Assembly: GCA_964035775.1 (NCBI GenBank)
Contig: OZ038312.1
Location: forward strand, 31,273,318-31,337,317
DNA from: Osedax frankpressi
Taxonomy: Eukaryota > Annelida > Polychaeta > Sabellida > Siboglinidae
Length of the DNA: 64,000 bases
Direction of reading: 5' to 3'
Made by a program: the position numbers and the translations under genes. Below, in pieces: positions 52,998 to 63,439 of the stretch. Positions within the stretch are counted from its first letter, which is position 1; each line of letters begins with the position of its first letter. The notes beneath the pieces were generated by a model that did no database searches, was not told the origin of the DNA, and saw only the letters and a program-made list of their open reading frames with translations.

Positions 52998-54468
52998 TTG
53001 TGAAATACAAATCAACGTAAAAGTACAGAAAAATGTACATTTATAATATTTGTATTATCAATCCTATAAAAAGTGTTGATTAAATTATATTACGAAGCAA
53101 GTGTAAATAATAATAAACAATAGTAAACTATAATGAACCATAGTAAATATTAGTTAAACAAAGTAAACAATATTAAACAATAGTAAACAGTAGAAAACAG
53201 TAGAAAACAATAGTAAACATGAGTAAACAATAATAAACAATAGTAAACAATAGAAAACAATAGTAAATAATAGTAAACAATAGTAAATAATAGTAAACAA
53301 TAGTAAACAATAGTAAACAATAGTAAACCAGAATAAACAAGAATAAACAATAATAAACAATAGTAAACAATAGTAAACAATAGTACACAATAGAAAACAA
53401 TAGAAACAAATATTAACAATAATAAACAATAGTAAACAATAGTAAACAAGAGTAAATAATAGTAAACAATAGTAAATAATAGTAAATAATAGTAAACAAT
53501 AGTAAATAATAGTAAACAATAGTAAACAATATCAAACAATCGTAAACAATAGAAAACAATAGTAAACAATAGTAAACAATAGTAAACAATAGTAAACAAT
53601 AGTAAACAATAGTAAATAATAGTAAATAATAGTAAACAATAGTAAATAATAGTAAACAATAGTAAACAATAGTAAACAATAGTAAATAATAGTAAACAAT
53701 AGTAAATAATAGTAAACAATAGTAAACAATAGTAAACAATATCAAACAATCGTAAACAATAGAAAACAATAGTAAACAATAGTAAACAATAGTAAACAAT
53801 AGTAAACAATAGTAAACAATAGTAAACAATAGTAAACAATAGTAAACAATAATTAAACAAGACTAAATAAGTGTAAACTAAATAAACAATAGTTAAATAA
53901 TTAATTATATCTCAAATCACATTTCGTAGATAATCATTTGTTTATTTAGTGATCATGCGGTGGTTTGTGTAAATCCCATCATTACAACGATAATAATTAT
54001 CTTATTTTATAACAATGGGAGGAATATAAGCCTTGTGATAGCGCGTTCAGCTATTTTAATTTCTAGCTATTGTATTATAGAAATTCGAGTGCATATAAAC
54101 TTAAGGTAATTAATTGCAATGGTGATCGTATGATATCGCATACATTAATTGGCTAACAGTGTAAGGAGGTAAGGTGGAACATAGATTTAATACATTTTAA
54201 TGAAATTTCGTTTGCGTGGCGTGTGGTTTGACGCACGCAACTGAATAGCGAGAAGTGGGCGTGGTTCTAACGTGCCAATATCGTTACCACTTGGCTCGTC
54301 GTTGTGTTCACTGTAGATGAGCCGGTTGCCTTTGAGAATGGCGAAAGCGATGATGATGTGAGAACATAGAGAACTATCGATATTGTCTACGGTGTGCTTT
54401 GCTGAACCTGTGTAATGGATGTTACCTTACTAGCTATATATATATATATATATTTATAGTTATATATA

Positions 54469-54541
<73 letters not shown>

Positions 54542-57500
54542 CAATATATGAGATAAAAGGAAATGAACAAATCTTTACTCGAAGAATATCTATTTAAAGA
54601 TTCTACAAATTCGTTAGAATACTTTAACTAAATATGGGTAGGTTCTGAAGTGTAGGCCCTACATGGGGGGCCATGAGGATGTCTAATTAGATAGCAATGC
54701 CAGAATAAGATAGAGCTAATCATATTTAGCTGACGTTGCATACTGTGTTCATGACAATTCAGTCTCCCCGTATTCTTCATGTATGCATCAAGCATGGTAT
54801 TGCTGACATAGCATATTACGATACACGGTTCCACTATCAACAAGTCTCCCAATAATACTGAGTCATCATTCTATAAACTTCAATGCCACAGTTTCCTGGG
54901 ACCTACACGGTAAATGCAGTCATTCTTTCGAGACTCCAAGACACTTAGGACCTTATCGATATGCTATCGAGACCCCTGGGATCCTATCGTGACCCTGTGG
55001 ACCCTATCGAGATCCTTAGAGCCATATCTAGATTCATAGGATCTTATCAATACCATATTAAAACATATGCCCATTAGTATTCTATCGAGCCCCTATTTGG
55101 ACCCTATCAATAATCTACTGAGACCCTATCAATAATCTACTGAGACCCCATCGAAACCAATGAGATCCTATGGAAACTCTTAGGCTGGTATTGGGACCGT
55201 TGGGACCCTATCGAACCTTAGCTAGACCTATGGATACTCTGTAGTAACCTTATCTAAATCCTTAGGACTCTATAGAATCTTAATATATGTATACATATAC
55301 CCTATGCTACTCTAAAGAGACCCTATGATACTCTATATATACCCTATGATACTCTACATATACCCTATTGATAAACTTAGAACCCTATCGAGAAACAAAG
55401 GATCTTATCTAAACCCTTGGGAGCATATCGAACCGTATTGACACTTTAGAACCTTATATATAAGGATCTATATATATACTATAAATATACCCTATCGTGA
55501 ACATTAGGCCCTATACATAGATACCATAATGTGATCATGTAGATATCCCATAAACACTCTATCGAAACCCTAGACAACATATTAATACCCGATGTAGAGC
55601 CTATCGAAACATTATAAATGCCCTATAAATCTATCTAAATGCTATCGAAACGTTATCGAAACTATTAGGACCATATTTATGCATTATCAATATACTTAGG
55701 ATCCAATATATTGATTGGAAATTAATGTGTAAATTTCATTTATAAAATATAGATATTTTGTATCATGTTGATTTTGTAATTTGTATATTATAATATAGCA
55801 TATAATTATATTATATTATATTATATAGTATACAATTATACTATATATATAATATATAATTATGTTATATTATATAGCATATACTAATTTATATTATATA
55901 ATATAGACTTATGCTATAATTAATAGATAGTATACTAATATATAGATAGCATACTAATATATTAACTATAGTTAATAAATTAAATACTAACTATTATTTA
56001 ATGTGATCATATCAATATATATTTTTAAAACAAATATTAACTTCGCATATATTTCAAAATCAATTACAGTATTATTACTAAGTTTATTCTCCTATAGCAA
56101 AGCATACTTTGTTTATAATTAAAAGTATACTTTCTTTCAATACTTACTCTTTATCTTAGGTCAGGTTACCAGGAGTGTATTTGCAAGGTAACTAGTCTAA
56201 CCAAGATATATTCTAAATACACCGCTAAGATTTTATTCACACACGTCGGCCACTAACCAGAAATGCATATTTGTATACAGTGCAATTTGTATACATATTT
56301 GTATACAGTGTAATTTGTATACATATTTATATACAGTGTAATTTGTATACATATTTGTATACAGTGTAATTTGTATACATATTTGTATACAGTGTAATTT
56401 GTATACATATTTGTATACAGTGTAATTTGTATATATATTTATATACAGTGTAATTTGTATACATATTTATATACAGTGTAATTTGTATATATATTTGTAT
56501 ACAGTGTAATTTGTATACATATTTATATACAGTGTAATTTGTATATACATTTGTATACAGTGCAATTTGTATACATATTTGTATACAGTGTAATTTGTAT
56601 ACATATTTATATACAGTGTAATTTGTATACATATTTGTATACAGTGTAATTTGGATACATATTTGTATACAGTGTAATTTGTATATATATTTATATACAG
56701 TGTAATTTGTATACATATTTATATACAGTGTAATTTGTATATATATTTGTATACAGTGTAATTTGTATACATATTTATATACAGGGTAATTTGTATATAT
56801 ATTTGTATACAGTGCAATTTGTATACATATTTGTATACAGTGTAATTTGTATACATATTTATATACAGTGTAATTTGTATACATATTTGTATACAGTGTA
56901 ATTTGTATACATATTTGTATACAGTGTAATTTGTATACATATTTATATACAGTGTAATTTGTATACATATTTATATACAGTGTAATTTGTATATATATTT
57001 ATATACAGTGTAATTTGTATACAGTGTAATTTGTATACAGTGTAATTTGTATACAGTGTAATTTGTATACAGTGTAATTTGTATACAGTGTAATTTGTAT
57101 ACAGTGTAATTTGTATACAGTGCAATTTGTATACATATTTATATACAGTGTAATTTGTATACATATTTATATACAGTGTAATTTGTATACAGTGTAATTT
57201 GTATATATATTTATATACAGTGTAATTTGTATACATATTTATATACAGTGTAATTTGTATACAGTGTAATTTGTATATATATTTATATACAGTGTAATTT
57301 GTATACATATTTATATACAGTGTAATTTGTATATATATTTATATACAGTGTAATTTGTATACAGTGTAATTTGTATACAGTGTAATTTGTATACAGTGTA
57401 ATTTGTATACAGTGTAATTTGTATACAGTGTAATTTGTATACAGTGTAATTTGTATACAGTGTAATTTGTATACAGTGTAATTTGTATACATATTTATAT

Positions 57501-59594
57501 ACAGTGTAATTTGTATATATATTTGTATACAGTGTAATTTGTATACATATTTATATACAGTGTAATTTGTATACATATTTATATACAGTGTAATTTGTAT
57601 ACATATTTATATCCAGTGTAATTTGTATATATATTTATATACAGTGTAATTTGTATACAGTGTAATTTGTATACAGTGTAATTTGTATACAGTGTAATTT
57701 GTATACAGTGTAATTTGTATACAGTGTAATTTGTATACAGTGTAATTTGTATACATATTTATATACAGTGTAATTTGTATATATATTTGTATACAGTGTA
57801 ATTTGTATACATATTTGTATACAGTGTAATTTGTATACATATTTATATACAGTGTAATTTGTATACATATTTATATACAGTGTAATTTGTATACATATTT
57901 ATATACAGTGTAATTTGTATATATATTTATATACAGTGTAATTTGTATATATATTTATATACAGTGTAATTTGTATACAGTGTAATTTGTATACATATTT
58001 ATATACAGTGTAATTTGTATACATATTTATATACAGTGTAATTTGTATACATATTTATATACAGTGTAATTTGTATATATATTTGTATACAGTGTAATTT
58101 GTATACATATTTATATACAGTGTAATTTGTATATATATTTATATACAGTGTAATTTGTATACAGTGTAATTTGTATACAGTGTAATTTGTATACATATTT
58201 ATATACCGTGTAATTTGTATATATATTTGTATACAGTGTAATTTGTATACATATTTGTATACAGTGTAATTTGTATACATATTTATATACAGTGTAATTT
58301 GTATACATATTTATATACAGTGTAATTTGTATACATATTTATATACAGTGTAATTTGTATATATATTTGTATACAGTGTAATTTGTATACATATTTATAT
58401 ACAGTGTAATTTGTATATATATTTATATACAGTGTAATTTGTATACAGTGTAATTTGTATACAGTGTAATTTGTATACAGTGTAATTTGTATACAGTGTA
58501 ATTTGTATACAGTGTAATTTGTATACAGTGTAATTTGTATACATATTTATATACAGTGTAATTTGTATACATATTTATATACAGTGTAATTTGTATACAT
58601 ATTTATATACAGTGTAATTTGTATATATATTTGTATACAGTGTAATTTGTATACATATTTATATACAGTGTAATTTGTATATATATTTATATACAGTGTA
58701 ATTTGTATACAGTGTAATTTGTATACAGTGTAATTTGTATACAGTGTAATTTGTATACAGTGTAATTTGTATACAGTGCAATTTGTATACATATTTGTAT
58801 ACAGTGTAATTTGTATACAGTGTAATTTATATACAGTGTAATTTGTATACATATTTATATACAGTGTAATTTGTATACATATTTATATACAGTGTAATTT
58901 GTATACATATTTATATACAGTGTAATTTGTATATATATTTGTATACAGTGTAATTTGTATATATATTTGTATACAGTGTAATTTGTATACATATTTATAT
59001 ACAGTGTAATTTGTATACATATTTATATACAGTGTAATTTGTATACATATTTATATACAGTGTAATTTGTATACATATTTATATACAGTGTAATTTGTAT
59101 ATATATTTATATACAGTGTAATTTGTATACATATTTATATACAGTGTAATTTGTATACATATTTATATACAGTGTAATTTGTATATATATTTATATACAG
59201 TGTAATTTGTATACATATTTATATACAGTGTAATTTGTATATATATTTATACATAGTGTAATTTTTATGCATATTATGCATACAGTGTAATGTTCACTAA
59301 CCAGACCTGTACTGCGACCAATTGGCGAAATAGCATATCCGAAGTACTTGACTTTCAACCGCTACAAAACCTCGATTTATGAGTGAAATATTTAATATCA
59401 ATTAAGATTGCATTGTCCGTATCATATTCTATATTATTACATGATCTATTTTATATTAATTCCAGTATTTAGTAGCAAAAAGTTTTAATATAAACAGTGA
59501 TTACGTAATGTAGATAACAATAGAAGAACACGATTATTGAAATGACCACTGAACACTGACCTATAAATAGTGTGAATATCACGAGAACATTCAT
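47171..59594 (-). CDS. Secreted GH18 chitinase, ten to eleven exons
   Basis: Exons from the 5' end are 59594-59561, 59361-59302, 54407-54272, 52838-52767, 51909-51729, 50174-50056, 49784-49661, 48870-48682, 48002-47883, 47681-47548 (or on to the stop at 47439) and 47203-47171. All joins keep frame. The protein opens with a signal peptide (MNVLVIFTLFIAVESQ) and then RICYFANWSQYR, the usual start of a GH18 barrel. LCSHIIIAFA, VMIAVGGWN, DGLDLDFEYP (residues 134-143, catalytic Glu141), LMSYDL (208-213), GMPFYGR and GWMVWDISYDDFAG (substrate Trp about 360) follow in the family order. It should hydrolyse chitin outside the cell. No chitin-binding domain was found. Length is 425 residues with read-through, or about 404 if the Pro/Thr exon is spliced on and used as the end. 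Confidence 0.92.
47548..47681 (-). CDS. Chitinase exon 10: last barrel strand
   Basis: Opens AMYAKQQGLAGWMVWDISYD and goes on DFAGTFCYKGTYPLLRVLNN, AFSD. The Trp of VWD closes the substrate tunnel. A donor CC|GTTAGT follows AFSD, of the same form used elsewhere in this gene. Without splicing the frame runs on 35 more unrelated residues to TGA/TAA-type stop at 47439. I favour the splice because those extra residues do not resemble the family. Confidence 0.85.
47883..48002 (-). CDS. Chitinase exon 9: insertion domain
   Basis: 40 codons: VCDIIANGGKRYWNDEQKVP, YVVKDKQWIGYDDEASLKEK. It matches the WDEEQxVPYAYKGxQWVGYDD segment of GH18 enzymes. Acceptor is GTTACAG, donor is AAG|GTATTC. Confidence 0.92.
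48682..48870 (-). CDS. Chitinase exon 8: GMPFYGR strand
   Basis: 63 codons: QMVLRHFMHLGAPPNKLVLG, MPFYGRTAML, then the insertion domain with GPKQRYTGESGFIAYYE. GMPxYGRxF and the AYYE segment are family hallmarks. The acceptor ATCGCTAG sits only about five bases from a minisatellite. The donor GAG|GTCATG is weak but gives the expected YYEVCDII join. Confidence 0.9.
48875..49148. repeat. 32- to 45-bp minisatellite at a chitinase acceptor
   Basis: Plus-strand units carry AATGGGCGTGGTTAGGGAAT and GGTGAGAGAC, some with an extra GAAAGTGGT block. On the gene's strand each unit contains CTAACCACGCCCA. The copy nearest the exon provides the likely branch point a few bases from the acceptor at 48871. 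Confidence 0.95.
49661..49784 (-). CDS. Chitinase exon 7: MxYD strand
   Basis: Completes Lys and reads VVDWIGLMSYDL, FDPNAEYSKHQAPLFPR and ALESDEDKALSQ. MSYD keeps the Met, Tyr and Asp that line the GH18 active site. The loop after it lacks the usual HGSW and has FDPN. The donor is CAG|GTTTAC, phase 0. Confidence 0.9.
50056..50174 (-). CDS. Chitinase exon 6
   Basis: 39 codons plus two bases: ELRNAFELEAGTKTRLLLSL, AVGCGRSTVENAYEVDKIA. This matches the family's LTAAVSAGKxTIDxAYDVxxISK block that precedes the MxYD strand. The donor is AA|GTTAGT. Confidence 0.9.
50311..51405. repeat. 10-bp minisatellite, about 110 copies, in a chitinase intron
   Basis: Units CATATAGTCA, CATATAGTCC, CATATCGTCA and similar. 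Left part is more varied, and the right part (from about 51120) is nearly pure, suggesting recent growth at that end. Long open frames on both strands are repeat readings. Confidence 0.96.
51547..51592. repeat. 15-bp repeat, three copies
   Basis: GGTACACCGGTACTT occurs three times in the same intron as the 10-bp array. It is locally GC-rich. Confidence 0.9.
51729..51909 (-). CDS. Chitinase exon 5: catalytic DxxDxDxE
   Basis: The exon has 60 codons after one joining base. It holds MGSITMSKMLAF, FIDTSIQFLRNRGLDGLDLD, then FEYPAHRGSPPQDKQRF. DGLDLDFE carries the acid-base glutamate and the three aspartates. Phe replaces the more common Trp before Glu, a change seen in some active GH18 enzymes as far as I recall. 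The donor is CAG|GTAAAT. Confidence 0.96.
52233..52630. repeat. 11-bp minisatellite, about 36 copies, in a chitinase intron
   Basis: Unit CATATCACTAT with CATATCATTAT and CATATCGTTAT variants. Confidence 0.95.
52767..52838 (-). CDS. Chitinase exon 4: GGW strand
   Basis: 72 bases, YAKIVNLKARNPDLK then VMIAVGGW. This is the conserved KxxNPxLKxLLAIGGW segment. The donor AA|GTTAGT splits the Asn codon completed by exon 5. Confidence 0.92.
52920..52993. repeat. (TA)n microsatellite
   Basis: About 37 perfect TA steps. Similar shorter runs are at 2209-2240, 54434-54540 (with TTTA breaks), 60592-60665 (with TG breaks) and 60933-60962. Confidence 0.98.
53105..53870. repeat. 10-bp minisatellite, about 76 copies, in a chitinase intron
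   Basis: Unit AATAGTAAAC with AATAGTAAAT, AATATCAAAC and AATCGTAAAC variants. A block of about 190 bases marked by ATCAAACAATCG occurs twice (near 53528 and 53738). Confidence 0.96.
54272..54407 (-). CDS. Chitinase exon 3: second barrel strand
   Basis: The acceptor is TTACACAG. The exon encodes SAKHTVDNIDSSLCSHIII, AFAILKGNRLIYSEHNDEPS and GNDIG, matching the family's DPxLCTHIIYAFA block. An earlier GT (AGTG|GTAACG) would break the phase with exon 4. The donor AC|GTTAGA gives THR at the join and keeps frame. Confidence 0.9.
54434..54540. repeat. (TA)n with TTTA breaks
   Basis: Dinucleotide run a few tens of bases upstream (gene sense) of chitinase exon 3's acceptor. Confidence 0.95.
54628..54930. 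other. GC-elevated block in chitinase intron 2
   Basis: A minus-strand open frame of about 74 codons (54852-54628) includes IVICYVSNTMLDAYMKNTG and HGPPCRAYTSEP. Base composition differs from the intron around it. I do not recognise it. It could be an inserted element's remnant. Confidence 0.2.
54935..55690. repeat. Old, diverged repeat of GACCCTATCGA-like units
   Basis: CCCTATCGA, ACCCTATGATACTCTA and TTAGGACC recur at irregular spacing. It looks like a decayed minisatellite. Confidence 0.6.
56255..59285. repeat. 3-kb minisatellite of 16- and 28-bp units at a chitinase donor
   Basis: The short unit is TGTAATTTGTATACAG. The long unit is the same with an extra 12 bases (ATATTTATATAC or ATATTTGTATAC) inserted. 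Runs of short units alternate with runs of long ones in repeated blocks, giving a higher-order pattern. It begins about eight bases inside chitinase intron 2. Minus-strand YTNYTVYK-type frames are repeat readings. Confidence 0.97.
59302..59361 (-). CDS. Chitinase exon 2: first barrel strand
   Basis: This exon is 60 bases, VESQVLRICYFANWSQYRS in phase 1 on both sides. CYFANWSQYR is the first beta strand motif of GH18 chitinases. The donor is TCTG|GTTAGTG, and a 3-kb minisatellite begins about eight bases into the intron. Confidence 0.9.
59561..59594 (-). CDS. Chitinase exon 1: signal peptide
   Basis: Starts at ATG and reads MNVLVIFTLFI, then one base before a good donor G|GTCAGT. Joined to exon 2 it gives IAVESQVLRICYF, a typical short signal peptide with likely cleavage near Ser15-Gln16. 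I chose this start because it is hydrophobic, in the right phase (1) and only 199 bases upstream of exon 2. Confidence 0.75.
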
Positions 59595-59640
59595 TTTCCG
59601 AGATACAACAACTGATACAACTAACTGGTGTGAAATATCG
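59595..59640 (-). promoter_or_regulatory. Possible chitinase core promoter
   Basis: TCAGTT, which fits the arthropod-type initiator, lies at 59615-59610, 16 bases before the ATG. A weak TATA-like GATATTT lies at 59639-59633. The motifs are short and the assignment is a guess. Confidence 0.2.
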
Positions 59641-59765
59641 AGATGCGATCTAAATTAGTACGAAGTAGTTGGCTGATAACGGTTAGTTATATCCCAAGTC
59701 GTATCTTCTGCAACAGAAGCTACGCGGTGTCGATGAAAGTCAAACACAGTTAGTCTCCGGGTTTG

Positions 59766-60085
59766 TTATCGTAGATAGTATTTCACAGGAGCGATATCCG
59801 AAGTGCTCCGGAGTTGACGAAGCCCGTATTTAGTACGAAAGATAAATTCGTCGGATGGAACGGTCGTAAGATATGTAAAGGAAACGTTACCGTTACCTCG
59901 AATGATCATAAAGAGCATAGCGTCAGTTGTAAACCGAAGCTTGTCGTAATTCGATACCGATAGCTGATCTGGCTGATACCTGCACGCCGCAACATTGTAT
60001 AGAGTATGGTATAGCGTTCGAGGCATACGATTCAAACGTATGATGTTTAAACATCTAGCCGATATATAATTACGAGTATATTATA
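59766..60085 (-). CDS. Unrecognised GC-elevated open frame upstream of the chitinase gene
   Basis: The minus strand is open from about 60085 to a TAA at 59766. From the first ATG it reads MPRTLYHTLYNVAACRYQPD and later KLRFTTDAMLFMIIRGNGNV, SFTYLTTVPSDEFIFRTKYG. Beyond the stop the same frame stays open for another 34 codons to about 59660. A plus-strand frame here is also open. Base composition is far less AT-rich than the flanks, so coding origin is plausible, but I cannot name a family or say whether it is an exon, a gene fragment or chitinase promoter DNA. Confidence 0.25.
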
Positions 60086-60591
60086 CTACACGATTTAGAC
60101 ACAAAACATAATCCTATTTGCGTTAATTATTGGTTACTGATATATTAATCGCATCTTATAAGTGAATACTGTATATACTATACATGGTTTAGTATATAAT
60201 ATACTTTATAAACTACATTTTATAGCCGTAATATAATCCATTCCATATATAATATTGTTCTAATGATGTAACAATACTCATAATAATTTAGAAAATTCAG
60301 TTGATTAGAATATATACTTCGATACAAAATACTTACAAACCTTACACCATATAATGTTCTTATTAAATTATTACACCATATTGTATTCTTATTAGAAAAG
60401 AGGGTGTATGACATAAATTATTTTGAATTGAAGAATATTTGTGTCCAATGATTGTATTATTAATTTCTAAATAAATAACGGCGGAGATTATTTTTTTGTT
60501 ATATAATAGAAAGTCAAAGTATTAAAAAAATATATAATCTTTATTTTCTATAATTATATATAAGTCTATAATATACTAAGCTATAATAGTA

Positions 60592-60629
<38 letters not shown>

Positions 60630-60930
60630 GTATATATATATGTATATATTACTATATATATATTCATTAAGTTACTAATTGATGTTCTGTCGTATTTCTT
60701 CAATTTAAAAATTAGTCTCGTACAGTAATACAGTAAGAATACTAATTATACTAATAATATTTTGTATTACATTAATGCAATACAAATATTTAAAAGTATT
60801 CAGTATCTACATGTTTTAGTTTCTTAGTTTCTTAGAATATAAATTTATAATGTTATTATATAATATACACTATATATTTTCATGTATACGCACTTTAAAA
60901 TCATATTATAATGTAGATAAAATATAAATC

Positions 60931-60966
<36 letters not shown>

Positions 60967-61837
60967 TTGGAACAATAAACTTGATTTGGAAGGGAATCAG
61001 TGATTGTATTTTTCAAAACTTCAGACAAGGTTTTTTTAATTTAGAGAGGCGAATTGTTAAAATTATTAATTGTCAAGTTGATAGCAGTAAGTATTGTTTA
61101 CGTTACTCGTAACGTTGTTTTGGTATTCAAACTTATTATCTAAATAATATCCGTACACTCGCCAATTACTATTTGTTTTATTAGAGTAAACACATGTGTG
61201 CATCGATCACAGTTTAGTAAGTATCAGTGTATATACTCACTATAGTCGTTTACATTATTAACGGTAGGATATAACGTAGGATATATAGATATAATTGAAA
61301 TATATTCAACGAACATATTAATTTGTAATATATTATAATTTTAATATATTTAAAGTTTCTTTTATTTTCATGATAATTTGCAGAGATTTTATGTCAAAAG
61401 CAATATTATCGTATACCGCAAAATACGGACAGAATTGTTCACATTTATGCTTAATATCACTTAATTAATACTCTTAAATTAATGAATTTATAATATTTAA
61501 AAATTAACATAAACTATCGTAAGGTTACGAATTTTACAGATCATAAACAATCATTTGATAGATCATAAATGTAATAGAAATTAAATAATAGATAAATAAT
61601 AAATAGTGATGCCATATTCTGACATTTTTATGTTTAAATATCAAAATAGTTATTTATTCATATACAAATTCATATATATATTGTTATACGCCGAATATAG
61701 GTAATTCAATTAATTTTTTCACGGCTCTACAAAGATGCATAATGTGAAATGCGCATGCGCATACTTCTAATATAACATCCTTTGATTTTGAAAAAAACAA
61801 TCTTCCGAAAATGTTAGAACTTTAAAAGATCTTTAAA
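60086..61837. other. AT-rich flank without recognised genes
   Basis: Contains TA/TG runs at 60592-60665 and 60933-60962 and the NRF1-like site near 61750. No gene seen. Confidence 0.5.
61750..61761. promoter_or_regulatory. NRF1-like palindrome
   Basis: TGCGCATGCGCA matches the animal NRF1 consensus in full and is one of very few CpG-dense words in an AT-rich stretch. No nearby transcript start is recognised. Confidence 0.3.
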
Positions 61838-61980
61838 ACACCTTTATGAACATTTTAGATAATCCTATACTATATATGATTTATATAATATATTATTCTA
61901 CATAAGTTATAATATCATTTTAATTTTACAATTATTATTCAATAGGATTTTTAAGATTTAAATATATAGTAATTGCAATT
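61838..61980. repeat. Duplicated block C, first copy
   Basis: Near-identical to 63858-64000, both with CTTTATGAACATTTTAGAT and AGGATTTTTAAGATTTAAAT. Confidence 0.9.
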
Positions 61981-62292
61981 TCATTATTTTAATATTATTA
62001 TTAATAATTATATTACACACTTATAAAAACGTAATGGTGTGAAACATAATATTACTCAAGATTACAAATATTGTATAACAATATGCAATTATACTATTAA
62101 ATATATTTTATCAGTTATAAAATAAGTTTATTATTAATTATAAATAACAACAAATAATGTGTACATATCATATTTTAATAATTTAGGTTTATTATAAAAT
62201 TGAATTATTTTAATATTATAAATTATACATCTTTTGACTTAAAAAACTAATCTACTGATATAGAATGAACCCATGTCTATGAGAAGTAAATA

Positions 62293-62450
62293 AAATGTTG
62301 AATCAGTTGAGGATTGGATATCGGATTGTACCGTTATAGAGTTCAGATATTCAAGTGATGTTTTGATTAGATGACAACACAAATGATTACATTTTTTGCA
62401 ACACCATTTCCTCGAGAACGATCGCAGGTTATTTTAGATGGAGAAAATAT
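62293..62450. repeat. Duplicated block A, first copy
   Basis: Similar to 63440-63595. Both contain AAGTGATGTTTTGATTAGAT and GACAACACAAATG. The copies have diverged more than block B. Confidence 0.85.
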
Positions 62451-62845
62451 CCTATAAAGATATTAATATAATTTAATTTCTATTATCTATCTATTATTAC
62501 TATTATTATACCATTCCCAATAATTATTACGTCAATATATGATGCATCATATTGTACAATAAATATAATGCATTTTCCTATTTTTTTAACAGATTTCAAT
62601 AAATAATTTTGCAAACAACGTCTCTAATAAAGCTGAAATTAAATGTTATTAATTAGATTTAAAGTGAGCTACGAAGTGTGATAAAATATAATTAACATAA
62701 TGTTAACCTAAAATAAATAATTAATAATATTTGAAATATGTATTAGGAATTCTCTTATTTTTAGAGATATCATGAGATGTAGGTATCATTTGAATTCAAT
62801 TCTAATAATACTATTTATACATAGGTTGACGGCACAAATAAAAAT

Positions 62846-63010
62846 GAAGGAAATTTTGGTGAGAATGATCTATCCATTTGTTTTGTCATGTAGACAAAAC
62901 ATCAATTTTATCTCTGAACTCCGCTACAATATAATTCACATTCCCGGTATCCAGTCCTCAAAAGATTTACCATTTTATTGACTTCTTATAGACATGGTTT
63001 GTATATTTAT
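62846..63010. repeat. Duplicated block B, first copy
   Basis: Nearly identical to 63693-63853. Contains a 9-bp inverted repeat TGTTTTGTC/GACAAAACA around ATGTA. One frame reads RQNINFISELRYNIIHIPG, which faintly recalls the end of an LTR-retroelement RNase H. If so it is a fossil fragment. The match is too short to be sure. Confidence 0.85.
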
Positions 63011-63439
63011 AAATGTGTATAATTTATATTTGAACTATATTTTAGACTCTAGTGTATATAAAATAAATTTCCATATGATTGTTATTTATTACAATAATTA
63101 TATAACTTGTTATATATTCTGAATCATATCATTTATAGTGGTTCAAGTTCTGTTCTGAAAAGGGCAGCATTACTGATTTTAGATTTCTTCTGTATTTGTT
63201 AGATTTCACACCATGAGTTAATTGATTATAATGTTGTACTGAATCTTATTATAATTTAATAAAAATATTTTATCATTTTTTATAACAGTTTAAATTTTAT
63301 TTTATTTTAGAATCTTCACAGAAAGGCCAGCATGAAAATATTGTGATTAATAATATTGATCCTCGTTTTCTATATGATCACATTTTGAATTAAGATACGA
63401 AGGAATCATAAAATTATTATAACATGAAATGAAACTTTA

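Noticed and set aside
53150-53860. Minus-strand Leu/Tyr/Phe-rich frames that look like membrane segments
   Set aside because: Readings of the AATAGTAAAC repeat.
56327-58852. Minus-strand YTNYTVYK frames
   Set aside because: Readings of the 16/28-bp repeat within chitinase intron 2.
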